From: DATJFH01 sp035495815
Lineage (GTDB): Bacteria > Acidobacteriota > Terriglobia > Bryobacterales > Bryobacteraceae
Assembly (NCBI GenBank): GCA_035495815.1
Contig: DATJFH010000202.1
Span: forward strand, 1-20,142
Direction of reading: 5' to 3'
DNA length: 20,142 nucleotides
Shown: one piece after another, positions 7,500 through 16,600 of the stretch
How positions within the stretch are numbered: position 1 is the stretch's first letter
Layout of the letters: each line of letters opens with the position of its first letter
Translations under genes and position numbers: made by a program
The notes under the pieces: generated by a model
What the model was told of the DNA's origin: nothing
The model's database searches: none
Seen by the model: the letters and a program-made list of their open reading frames with translations, nothing else

Positions 7500-8036
7500 G
7501 TGAGTCTCAACGAGCAAATTACATCCATTCTTTCGGCCGCGCGCTTCGCAGCCGAAAAGCACGCCGGGCAGAGGCGCAAAGGCGCCGCTGCCGAACCCTA
7601 CGTCAATCATCTGCTGGAGGTCGCCGAGATGGTGTCCCAATCGATTGAAGAGCCGGATGCCAATCTCGTCATCGCCGCCCTGCTGCACGACAGCGTCGAG
7701 GATGCGGGCGTCACGAGTGAAGATATCGCGGCACAGTTCGGCGCCGACGTGGCGGACCTGGTGGCCGAGGTAACCGATGACAAGTCGCTGCCCAAACAGG
7801 AGCGCAAGCGCTTGCAGATCGTGAACGCTCCCAAGAAGTCACCCCGCGCCCAGACCATCAAACTGGCGGACAAGATTTCCAATCTGAGAGCGATCCTTTA
7901 CAGTCCACCTCCCGACTGGGACTACGAGCGCAGGAAAGAGTATTTCATGTGGGCCAAGCGCGTGGTGGATGGCCTGACTGCTCCGAATCCGATGTTAAAA
8001 GCGGAATTCGACCGCACTTTCGAGAAATTCAATTAG
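7500..8036 (+). CDS. MESH1-like single-domain HD hydrolase (small alarmone hydrolase)
   Basis: The 178-residue protein has only the HD hydrolase domain of RelA/SpoT proteins, without synthetase, TGS or ACT parts. Metal and active-site residues are in place: R25/R26 in QRRKG, H37 in YVNHLLEVA, H63-D64 in LLHDSVED with E67-D68, and D124 in KLADKISNL. Segments such as EVTDDKSLPKQERKRLQ, KLADK and EYFMWAKRVVDGL closely follow the metazoan MESH1/HDDC3 sequence as I remember it. That enzyme hydrolyses (p)ppGpp at the 3' position and, in animals, NADPH to NADH. A role in removing (p)ppGpp in the cytosol is therefore likely. The start is GTG at 7500; no Shine-Dalgarno is seen, and TGTCAAACT lies just upstream as a possible extended -10. 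It faces the kinase gene tail to tail. Confidence 0.93.
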   Translation: MSLNEQITSILSAARFAAEKHAGQRRKGAAAEPYVNHLLEVAEMVSQSIEEPDANLVIAALLHDSVEDAGVTSEDIAAQFGADVADLVAEVTDDKSLPKQERKRLQIVNAPKKSPRAQTIKLADKISNLRAILYSPPPDWDYERRKEYFMWAKRVVDGLTAPNPMLKAEFDRTFEKFN

Positions 8037-8041
8037 GCGGC

Positions 8042-8056
8042 CCCGTGGAAAACGGG
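8042..8056. terminator. Small hairpin between convergent genes
   Basis: CCCGT-GGAAA-ACGGG forms a 5-base-pair stem with a 5-base loop in the 30-base gap between the HD hydrolase and the hybrid kinase, which end facing each other. It could serve as a short bidirectional terminator, but no T-run follows on either strand, so support is weak. Confidence 0.3.
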
Positions 8057-8066
8057 CGGGCGGCGC

Positions 8067-11000
8067 TTAGCCGGCTACCAGGGCGGGAGATCCCTCGGCG
8101 GGTGGACGTTTCCGGATCCGGTTCACCACCAGCGCGCTGGTTTCCCGCAGCAGATCCTCACGGGAATAGGCGCCCTTCTGTAAAATCAGCCCGACCCGCC
8201 CGCTGAGCCGGCTCCGGTCCTCCGCCGTCAGGTCCTTGGCGGTCACCACCACCACTGGAATCGACTTCCAGTCCGGATGATTGCGCAGCTCGTCCACGAA
8301 CTGGAAGCCATCCATCTCGGGCATCATCAGATCCAGCAGGATCAAGCTGGGACGCATTTCGGCCAGCCGTTCCAGGCCGACCCGGCCGTTCTGCGCCTCC
8401 ACCACGCTCCAGCCGGCCAGCTCCAGAATCCGGCGCGTCACGTCCCGGACGTCCGCTTCGTCTTCGATGATCAGCGCGGATTGCGTTGCGCCGGGACCCG
8501 CGTACCGTTTCAGCACGGACACCAGACGCTCCCGGTCGACCGGTTTCGTCAGGTATTCGGTGGCGCCGAGTGAATAGCCCATATTCTGATCGTCGACGAT
8601 CGTCAGCATGATCACCGGGATCTCGAGCAGTTCCGGGTCCGATTTCAGGGCCGCCAGCACAGCCCAGCCATCCATGCCGGGCATCATTACATCGAGCGTG
8701 ATCGCATCGGGACGCAGCTCCCTGGCCTTCTTCAGTCCCTCCTCGCCGCTGAGCGCCGCGAATACCCGCAGACCTTCCTTGGCCAGCGACCTTTGGAGCA
8801 TGTCGTGGACGCGCGGATCATCGTCGATCACCAGCACCGCGCCGGCGTTCTCATTCGCGGCAGCCACCGGCCCGGCCGCGGCCTGCTTTACCTGTTCCTT
8901 GGGATCGATGACACGCGCCGGCAGCCGCACCGTAAAAGTGGACCCTTTTCCAAGCTCGCTGGCGACGGTGATATCTCCTCCCATCATGCGGCAGAAGCGG
9001 CGGCTGATGGCTAAACCGAGGCCGGTGCCGCCGAACTTGCGGGTGGTCGAAGAGTCGGCCTGCGTGAAAGCCTCGAACAGCTTGCCCATCTGGTCATCCG
9101 TCATTCCAATCCCGGAATCGCTGACGCGGAACAGGACCCAGTCTCCGCCTGGCGACGCTTCCCGGGAAATGTCCAGCGTGATGACGCCGTTGTGGGTGAA
9201 CTTGCTGGCATTACTCAACAGGTTGAACAGGGTCTGCCGGACTTTGGTCAGATCGGCATGAATCGAGCCGGCGTTTTCCGCCACGACGGTCACCAGCTTG
9301 TTGGAGTTTTTCTGCATCAGCGGCTGGATGATGGCCCCCACGTCCTGCGCGATCTTGGCGACGCTGAACGACTCCAGGTACAGATCCATCTTGCCGGCTT
9401 CGATTTTGGAGATGTCGAGCACGGCGTTGATCAGCTCCAGCAAATGAGTGCCGGCAGTGTGAATCTTGGCCAGGTCGGGCAGCATGTCGTCCTGCCCGCG
9501 GTCTTCCACCTCCTCCTGCAGCATCTCGCTGTATCCCAGGATCGCGTTGAGGGGCGTGCGCAGCTCGTGACTCATGTTCGCCAGGAAGGAGCTCTTGGCC
9601 TGATTGGCTGCGTCGGCCGCCTGTTTTTCCTTGGCCATCTGCTCGGCCAGCTTCCGCTCGGTCACATCGCGCGAGTTGACCAGGATCCCTTCCACGGCGG
9701 GGTCGTGCAGCGCGTTGGTGACCGTCGACTCGACGTAGCGCCAGGAGCCGTCGTGCGCCCGGATCCTGTACTCGACCGTCCCGGTCCCATCCGGTGTGGA
9801 CGCGGCCGCCAACATTACCTCCGTCACCCGCGGGCAGTCCTCCGGATGGACCAATTCGTGCGCCGGGCGGCCGATCACCTCGTCCGGCGTGTATCCCAGC
9901 ACCCGCTGCGCGGAGGCGCTCTGGTAGAGGAAGACGCCATTGGCGTCGAGCAGCGCGATGATGTCCTGCCCTTTTTCGATCAGCGCCCGGAAATGCCGTT
10001 CGCTCCGCCGCAGCGCTTCCTCGGCCTGCTTGAGGCGCTGTTCGCGCGCGGAGACTTCGTCCACCATACGGCGGAACGCCCGCGCCTGCTTGCCCAACTC
10101 GTCTTTCCGGTGGGCGATCGGCTCGAGAGCGGCGGTGGCGGTGTAATCGCCCGCCTCCACGCCTTCGGCGGCCGCCGTAATCAGCCGGACCGGTCCCGTA
10201 AGAACCCTGGCCACGCTGGCGATGATGATCAGCATCGCCAACAGGGCGACAACCGCCCCCGCGGACGTACGCACGGCAAGGGCGCGCGCCGGCGCCAGAA
10301 TCAACTTTTCCGGAACGTTGAGGGCGACTTTCCACCCGCTCAGGGGCGCCGTCGCCCAGTAGACGCGACGCGCTTCCGCCCCCATGCGCACGGAGGCGAA
10401 TCCGGTCGGTGAGCGGACCACGAATTTGCCGTCCGGAAGCAGGTTGGCATCCTCGCCGGGATAGTCGTTGCGCAGCATGAGCTTTTCATTCGGATGCGAA
10501 ATGATCCGTCCCCGCTTGCTGACCAGAAAGGCGTAGTCGCCGTCGTTCGAATTGCCGCTCCCGCTGCGAAGCCGCAGGTAGCTGGCGAAAAGGCGGAGTT
10601 GCTCGAGGGAGATGTCGGCGCCGGCCACGCCCAGCAGTTTGCCGTCCGGACCGAAGAACGGCTTGGTGATGCTGACCATGGTGATGTTCGACCCGCCGGC
10701 GTCGAAGTAGGGTTCGGTAATATACAGGTTTCCGGAATCTTTGGCGCCTTTGTACCAATCCGCTTCGTGGTAGTCGTACTTGACCTGCACGCCGCGGGGA
10801 AAGCTGTTGCGGTCCACCCAGGGCATCGACATCGCTTCCGAGTAGCGCCTGCCCTCGAAGGCCTCATATACGCCATACGCCTCTTCCTGTGGCACGGAAT
10901 CCAGCAGGTGGGAAAGAAACGGCATGGTGTCGGCGTTGGGATGCCCGTCGAGCGCCTCCTGCCTGGCGGCGATGGCTCTCGGCAGCATGGCTACCCGGTC

Positions 11001-11195
11001 GATGAAAGCATCGATATTCTGGGCCGTATTCTGGATGTGATCGAGCGCGACGGAATTCGACTCCTCCTCCACGGTCTTCCGCCGGCTCTGGTAATTGAAT
11101 ACGATGGTCACCAGCAGCACGGTGGCGGCCGCTGTTCCCAGGTACACGCAGAGCTTCTGCGTGAGGGTGGTCAGATGCCAGGATCGCGGGGTCAT
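8067..11195 (-). CDS. Hybrid sensor histidine kinase with Cache-type sensor, HAMP, PAS and two receiver domains
   Basis: This 1042-residue inner-membrane sensor kinase has a first membrane helix at about 17-35, an extracytoplasmic double-Cache-like sensor (about 40-305, with AMSMPWVDRN, WYKGAKDSGNLYITEPYFD and LLGVAGADISLEQL), and a second helix at about 311-333. HAMP follows (333-385), then a short coiled coil, PAS/PAC (about 400-515), HisKA with H543 (MSHELRTP), and HATPase_c (about 640-760, N658, DSGIGM, GGTGLGLAIS). Receiver 1 (about 786-900) has D791/D792, phospho-acceptor D835, T865 and K884. Receiver 2 (about 906-1025) has E911/D912, D955, T985 and K1007. All catalytic residues look intact. 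The Cache domain suggests a small-molecule ligand such as an amino or organic acid. No DNA-binding output gene is adjacent, so it probably signals by phosphorelay to a distant partner. It is divergent from the TonB_C gene. Confidence 0.96.
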   Translation of the reverse strand: MTPRSWHLTTLTQKLCVYLGTAAATVLLVTIVFNYQSRRKTVEEESNSVALDHIQNTAQNIDAFIDRVAMLPRAIAARQEALDGHPNADTMPFLSHLLDSVPQEEAYGVYEAFEGRRYSEAMSMPWVDRNSFPRGVQVKYDYHEADWYKGAKDSGNLYITEPYFDAGGSNITMVSITKPFFGPDGKLLGVAGADISLEQLRLFASYLRLRSGSGNSNDGDYAFLVSKRGRIISHPNEKLMLRNDYPGEDANLLPDGKFVVRSPTGFASVRMGAEARRVYWATAPLSGWKVALNVPEKLILAPARALAVRTSAGAVVALLAMLIIIASVARVLTGPVRLITAAAEGVEAGDYTATAALEPIAHRKDELGKQARAFRRMVDEVSAREQRLKQAEEALRRSERHFRALIEKGQDIIALLDANGVFLYQSASAQRVLGYTPDEVIGRPAHELVHPEDCPRVTEVMLAAASTPDGTGTVEYRIRAHDGSWRYVESTVTNALHDPAVEGILVNSRDVTERKLAEQMAKEKQAADAANQAKSSFLANMSHELRTPLNAILGYSEMLQEEVEDRGQDDMLPDLAKIHTAGTHLLELINAVLDISKIEAGKMDLYLESFSVAKIAQDVGAIIQPLMQKNSNKLVTVVAENAGSIHADLTKVRQTLFNLLSNASKFTHNGVITLDISREASPGGDWVLFRVSDSGIGMTDDQMGKLFEAFTQADSSTTRKFGGTGLGLAISRRFCRMMGGDITVASELGKGSTFTVRLPARVIDPKEQVKQAAAGPVAAANENAGAVLVIDDDPRVHDMLQRSLAKEGLRVFAALSGEEGLKKARELRPDAITLDVMMPGMDGWAVLAALKSDPELLEIPVIMLTIVDDQNMGYSLGATEYLTKPVDRERLVSVLKRYAGPGATQSALIIEDEADVRDVTRRILELAGWSVVEAQNGRVGLERLAEMRPSLILLDLMMPEMDGFQFVDELRNHPDWKSIPVVVVTAKDLTAEDRSRLSGRVGLILQKGAYSREDLLRETSALVVNRIRKRPPAEGSPALVAG

Positions 11196-11254
11196 GATGA
11201 CCGGAGAGGCCTCGGCTCGGACCGCGCGTTCACGTTAGGCATAGCTGGCTTCAC

Positions 11255-11269
11255 TGCCGATAATCGGCA
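11255..11269. promoter_or_regulatory. 15-base palindrome, possible operator
   Basis: TGCCGAT-A-ATCGGCA has perfect 7-base arms around one central base. It lies in the 147-base gap between the divergent hybrid kinase (start 11195) and the TonB_C gene (start 11343), about 60 bases from the kinase ATG. A second, smaller inverted repeat, TGCAA-AAC-TTGCA, lies at 11289-11301. Position and symmetry suggest a binding site for a dimeric regulator of one or both genes. Confidence 0.4.
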
Positions 11270-11342
11270 TGATACCAGGAAAATTCCATGCAAAACTTGC
11301 AGAATCCGGGCCTGCCGGCCGATGTTAGAATATGGAAGCGCA

Positions 11343-11729
11343 ATGAACAAGACGGTAGGAGCCAGCGGAGCCGCCGCCGTTCTGGCATTTTGTCTGATGT
11401 CGTGCCTTGTCTCAGCTCGCGCGGAGGACGGTTTGGTGCGTGTTTCGGAGGTTGAAGCGCGCAAGGCGGCGATCAAGAAAGTGGAGCCGGAATATCCCGC
11501 CATGGCCCGGCAGGTCCGCCTCTCGGGCCGCGTTCAAGTGGACGTCATCATCGACGCCGCCGGCAACGTGGAAAAGGTGAAAGTGCTGCAGGGGAACGTG
11601 CTGCTCAGCAATTCGGCGGCGAATGCCCTGAAGCGATGGAAGTTCACGCCGTTCGCGGGTCCCGGATCAAAACCGGTACGCGTGATCGCCAGCATGAGCT
11701 TCGATTTCCATCTGCAACCGGGCCGCTGA
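11343..11729 (+). CDS. Short exported TonB C-terminal-domain protein
   Basis: The 128-residue product has a signal peptide (about residues 1-28; hydrophobic AAAVLAFCLMSCLVS, then ARA before ED) followed by a TonB_C domain: PEYPAMARQVRLSGRVQVDV, DAAGNVEKVKVLQG and ANALKRWKFTP. It lacks the long Pro-rich spacer and the retained membrane anchor of classical TonB, so it may be a free periplasmic TonB-like protein. An LMSC sequence resembles a lipobox, but Met at position -2 is unusual. The ATG at 11343 is chosen because the signal peptide begins there and GGAAG lies four bases upstream. TGTTAGAAT (11323-11331) is a fair extended -10 box, which would give a very short leader. The protein may help to energise or sense TonB-dependent receptors such as the one further right, which is inference. 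Its stop is 14 bases from that of the convergent ABC gene. Confidence 0.88.
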   Translation: MNKTVGASGAAAVLAFCLMSCLVSARAEDGLVRVSEVEARKAAIKKVEPEYPAMARQVRLSGRVQVDVIIDAAGNVEKVKVLQGNVLLSNSAANALKRWKFTPFAGPGSKPVRVIASMSFDFHLQPGR

Positions 11730-11743
11730 GGCATCCCAGAGTC

Positions 11744-13621
11744 TCACCCTCTGATCAGCCTGATCGCGTCGGACAGCCCCGCTCCTCTGTCTGTCTCCTC
11801 CGCTTTCGTCTCCGGCGGCGCGGCCTCCCCTTCCCCGGGCGCCAGGAAGAGATTCATCTCCAGCCCGTGCTGCTTTGTGTACAGATCGAAGTAGCGGCCT
11901 TTGGCGGAATACAGGGTCTCGTGCGTTCCGCGCTCGACGATCCGGCCGGCTTCCACCACCAGGATCTGGTCGGCGCGGCGGATTGTAGAAAGCCGGTGGG
12001 CGATCACGAAAGTGGTCCGGCCTTTCATCAGGTACGACAGGCCCTCCTGAATCAGGGCTTCGGACTCGGAATCCAGGCTGGACGTCGCCTCATCCAGAAT
12101 CAGAATCCGGGGATCGGCGACCAGCGCGCGGGCGATGGAAACACGCTGCCTCTGCCCGCCCGACAACTTGACGCCCCGCTCGCCCACAATGGTGTCGTAT
12201 TTATCCGCGAAGCCCTCGGCGAACTCATCCACGCGGGCGATCCGGCAAGCGCGCAGGATCTCCTCTTCGCCGGCGTCCGGCCGCGCGAACGCGACATTCT
12301 CCCGGATGGTGCCGTCGAAAAGAAATGACTCCTGCAGGACGACTCCCAGTTGCGTGCGGTACGAGTCGAGCCGCACGGTGGAGAGATCCACTCCGTTCAC
12401 CCGCACCATGCCCGAGTTCGGCGTGTGAAACGCCGCGATCAGGCCGATGATCGTGGATTTGCCCGATCCGGACGAACCCACCAGCGCCGTCACCGTTCCG
12501 GAAGCGGCCCGGAACGAGACATCGCGCAGGACCGGCTTGCCCGCCTCGTACTCGAAATCGACGTGATCGAATTCGAGGTCGCCGCGCACTTCTCCAATGG
12601 CTGTCCGGCGGCGCGGATCCTGATCCTCGGGCCGCTCCCGCATCACCTCCCGCGTGCGCTCCAGACCCGCCAGCGCCTCGGAAATCTGGGTACCGATGCC
12701 CACGATCTGAAAAATAGGCGCGCTCAAGAACGCCAGGAAGGCGGTAAACGTGACGAATCCGCCCAGCGTCAGGCTGCCCGCCAGGATCTGCCTGGCGCCT
12801 ACGAACATCACTACCGATCCGATCAGCCCCAGCAGCACCGTCGCCGAAAGGCTCATCAGCGACATCGCGGTCAGCGACTTCAGCACGTTGTCGAGCAGCC
12901 GGTGTACGCCTCTGGCGAAAACCTGCTCTTCACGGGCTTCCGCATGATAACCCTTGATCACCCGCACGCCGCCCAGCGATTCGGTGAGACGGCCGGTCAC
13001 CTCGGCGTAAATTTTGCCCCGTTCCCGGAAGATCGGACGGATGGTCTTGAAGGCCTTCCCCAGTACGACCGCGAACGAGATGATGACCAGCACCGCCACG
13101 CCCGTCATCAGCGGGCTGATCTTGATGAGCACCACAAGCGCCAGGATGGCCGTCAACACACCTCCAGCAAATTCCACCAGGCCGGTGCCGATCAGGTTGC
13201 GGATGCCCTCCACGTCGCTCATGATCCGCGATACCATCGTGCCCGATTTGTTGGCGTCGAAGTAAGTGACCGGGAGGTGGCCGATATGAACCTGTACTTT
13301 CTGCCGCAACTCGGCGATCAGCCGCTGCGCCGCCTTTGACAGCAGTTGGGTCAGCGAGAAAGAGGTTACGCCCTGGATGATGGTGGCCGAGATCACGGCC
13401 AGCACCAGCGGCAGCAATAGTTCCGTGTGCCGCTTCCCAATGATGTCGTCGATCAGGTATTTGGTCGAATACGGTAAAACAAGACCGCAAACGCGGTTGA
13501 CAGCCATCAGAACGAAGCCCGCCAGGAGAATGCCCCGGCGCGGCTTCACAAGGATCCAGATGTCGGGCAGAAGCGCTTTGAGCCGCTCCGATTTGGGCTG
13601 CTTCGGCTCTTTTTTGTCCAC
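11744..13621 (-). CDS. MsbA-type ABC exporter (fused membrane and ATPase domains)
   Basis: This 625-residue half-transporter has a six-helix ABC membrane domain (about residues 28-320) and a nucleotide-binding domain (about 345-585). Visible motifs are Walker A GSSGSGKST at 382-390, a Q-loop at VVLQESFLFDGTIREN, LSGGQRQR at 486-493, Walker B ILILDEATSSLD at 506-517 and H-loop H542. Such proteins work as homodimers or heterodimers and export lipids, peptides or drugs; the substrate here is unknown. The charged tail of about 40 residues after the ATPase domain is probably disordered. The start is GTG at 13621, followed by the Lys-rich DKKEPKQPK. No properly spaced Shine-Dalgarno is seen, since AGGAC abuts the GTG; GATACT lies five bases upstream. 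It follows the receptor gene by 68 bases on the same strand and may be co-transcribed. Confidence 0.95.
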   Translation of the reverse strand: MDKKEPKQPKSERLKALLPDIWILVKPRRGILLAGFVLMAVNRVCGLVLPYSTKYLIDDIIGKRHTELLLPLVLAVISATIIQGVTSFSLTQLLSKAAQRLIAELRQKVQVHIGHLPVTYFDANKSGTMVSRIMSDVEGIRNLIGTGLVEFAGGVLTAILALVVLIKISPLMTGVAVLVIISFAVVLGKAFKTIRPIFRERGKIYAEVTGRLTESLGGVRVIKGYHAEAREEQVFARGVHRLLDNVLKSLTAMSLMSLSATVLLGLIGSVVMFVGARQILAGSLTLGGFVTFTAFLAFLSAPIFQIVGIGTQISEALAGLERTREVMRERPEDQDPRRRTAIGEVRGDLEFDHVDFEYEAGKPVLRDVSFRAASGTVTALVGSSGSGKSTIIGLIAAFHTPNSGMVRVNGVDLSTVRLDSYRTQLGVVLQESFLFDGTIRENVAFARPDAGEEEILRACRIARVDEFAEGFADKYDTIVGERGVKLSGGQRQRVSIARALVADPRILILDEATSSLDSESEALIQEGLSYLMKGRTTFVIAHRLSTIRRADQILVVEAGRIVERGTHETLYSAKGRYFDLYTKQHGLEMNLFLAPGEGEAAPPETKAEETDRGAGLSDAIRLIRG

Positions 13622-13689
13622 GTCCTAGTATCTGATGTTCAGGTTGCCGGCGGGGATTCAGGGTTGCCCGTTTCTCCCCGGAGGGCTGG

Positions 13690-16600
13690 TCAGAACTGCA
13701 CGTTCAACGAGACCTGGAAGGAGCGCGACGGCTCCTGCGCCGTAACCCTGCCGAAGGTCGTGCTGGTGGGGTTGGTGTCCGGACCGCGCAGCACCGGCTC
13801 GTTCAACGCATTGAACGAATCGATCCTGAATCTGGTCTTCACGCGCTCGGTAATGACGAAAGACTTGTTCACCGAGAAATCCCACCGGCGCTGCGAATCC
13901 AGCCGCACATTCCCGAAGCGCAGCGGGAACGTCCGCAGATTACTCGCCAGCTGGTCCTGGCTGCGCCGGTTGAAGACCTCGGTGGCGAACCAGCGGTCCG
14001 CGTTCCGCTGGTCGGAAGGCAGGGCCAGCCTGGTCGAGTCGCCGGCCACGATCAGGTTGCCCCAACCGATCGGCTGCCCGCTCTGCCGCTGCCAGGCGCC
14101 GCTCAACTGCCAGCCGCCCGCGAACAGATCCAGCACCCTCGGCATGTGCGTGCCGAAGCGGCGGCCCTTGCCGAAAGGGAGCTCCCAGATGCCGCTCCCC
14201 GTGATGCGATGCCCGCGGTCGATGTCGGCCAGGGATTCGTAGGGGCTGGGATCGGATGGGTTCAGGAATGTGCTGGCGTCCATGGCCTTCGACCACGTGT
14301 AGGACATCTGCAGCGTGAAGCCCCGGCTGAAGCGCTTTTCCATGCGCGATTGCAGCGAATGATACCAGGAATAGCCCGCCGGGTCGGAATAGGTGACGTT
14401 GCCGAACTGCGGATACGGCAGCAGCAGCGAACTGCGCGCGGCGGTCGAGCTGGTGTACTGCGGGTTGAGCCCGAAGAAGGGGCTGGGGAACTGCGCGCCC
14501 AGGAAGTCGATGGTAGGCTGATCGCGGATGGGGGACGTGCTCAGGTATTTGGCGGGCAGGAAGTTGATGTTGCGATTCACCGGCAGCCGCGTGCCGCGGT
14601 TGCCCACATACGAAGCTTCCACCATGAAGCTGGCGGGCAATTCCTGCTGCAAGCCGAAGGACCAGCGCTGGGCGTACGGCAGCTTGCGGGATTTGCCGAA
14701 ATACGTGATCGATTGGCCGAGATTGGTCTCCAGGCCCCCGGCGGGACCGAGCGGCGCCAGCAGCCCGTTAGGCAGCGGATTGGACAGCCTGGTCTTGAAC
14801 GTGAGCCCGTTGTCGTTGGTGGCTTCGATCGGCGTCGATTGCGTGAAACCTGCCAGGTTCGAGCTGGTTTTGAAGGAGCCGATCGAGCCGTAGAAGATTC
14901 CATAGCCGGTGCGCAGTACCGTCCTGGGCGCCAGCTGATACGCCAGACCCAGGCGGGGCATCCAGCCGAGCGCCGGTCCGTCCCAGAATTCGCGCGGATT
15001 GCCGCCCGCTCCGGCGAACGTCAGACCGCCGTTGACTCTGAAGTTGGCGGCGGGCAGTTCCGGAATCGGGCTGCGGGAATAGTTGGCGATCGCCTGGGCG
15101 GCGATGGGGTTCGCCTGGTCGCCCAGGAACCAGGTGGCCGACCGGTTGAACCGCTCGGTGACCGGCGACTCGTGCTCGATGCGCAGGCCCAGGTTGAGCG
15201 TCAGCTTGCGCGTGATCTTCCAATCGTCCTGAACGTAGAACGCGATGTATTTGTCCTGCTGCGCAAAGCTGCCGCTGCGGGTCGCGCTGCCGCCGGGGAT
15301 GCCAAGCAGCAGCGCGGTGAGCTCGCCGCCGACCGGCGGAGCGGGGGAATTGTCGCTCGGGCCGCGGCCCCACAGGCTGTTAAAGCTGAGCGCGGGGGAG
15401 TCGTCGGTGGAGTGGCGGTCGCTGAAAACACGGTAAAGGCGGAACTCCGGACCGAAGCGCAAATCGTGGTCTCCCTTGAGGAGCGTGAAATTCCCCGTGA
15501 ACGTATGGCTGAGTGAGGCGGCGACCCCATCGCCCGATTCCGAGCCGCTGAGAGTTGTCAACGATCCCGCGCTGACGTTCGGCACGGCCGTCTTGCCTGA
15601 CGGGAACAGCCCCACGAATGCCGGAGCGAATCCCAGCGAAGCCAAGTCGAAACCCTGGCTGACCCGATGCTCCGGAAATTCCTGCTGCGCCATTCCATAG
15701 CGGAAGTTCAGCACCAGGTTCGCATTGAAAATGTGGACTTCGTCGAGCGCGATCCCGCGGTTGATGCGGTTGAGTATCAGGCCGTTCACGTCGTTGGCGA
15801 AGTTCCGGTTCTTGTCCTCCTGCCAGAAATCGCGATGTACCCGCACGAACATGCGGTCCTTCTCGCTGAAGGCGTGATCGAAACGCCCGATAGTGGTCCA
15901 GTAATCCTCGAGGGCTTTGCCGGAGGTGAAGTAATTGTTGCGGCCGTCGGTCGTCCCGGCCTGGTTGGGAAGCGGATACAGGTCGAGGATCTTTCGCGCA
16001 ATGGGATCGATGCGATTGGCCGGGATGATATTCCCGGGGAACGGCTGCCGGCTGAATCGTCCGCCCGCGGCCGCCTGAATGGTGCCCGGATCGTAGATCT
16101 GGTAGTTGGCGCCCAGCCGCAGCAGGTCGGAAAGATCGCCATTCCGCCAGGCGGCTCTCGGTACCGTGGAAGTGATCGGCGCCGGGCTGCCGAATTTATT
16201 CGCTTCCCAGGTGAAGAACCAGAATGTCTTGTTCTTTCCGTTGTACACCTTCGGGACCAGCACCGGACCGCCGGCGGAAGCGCCGTAGCGGTTGTCCTGG
16301 TAAACCGCCAGTTGCGCGCCCGACCGGTTCTGGAAGATGTCCGGGGTGTCCAGCGCCGAATGGCGCAGCCACCACCAGGCGCTGCCGTGCAGATCGTTGG
16401 TCCCGCCCTTCGTGCTGATATTCACGACCGAGCCTGTCGTGTGGCCGAGCGAAGCGTCGAAGGCGGACGTCTGGACCTTGAACTCTCCGATGGAAGCCTG
16501 CGGCGGGGAGAAGGCCACGCGTACGTTGATGCTGTCGGAAAAGGTGTTGGTCACGCCGTCGATGGTGAATTCATTGTTGAACAGGCCGCTGCCATCGGTG

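Noticed and set aside
7415..7648. A 77-codon plus-strand frame before and into the HD hydrolase gene
   Set aside because: It overlaps the hydrolase in another frame, is Arg/Ala-rich and shows no motif or ribosome-binding site.
8068..8077. Perfect 10-base palindrome TAGCCGGCTA
   Set aside because: It lies in the last codons and stop of the kinase gene, is short and GC-rich, and has no regulatory context.
9192..10412. A 406-codon plus-strand frame opposite the hybrid kinase
   Set aside because: Composition is that of a reverse-strand shadow and it lies wholly inside HAMP, PAS and kinase coding sequence.
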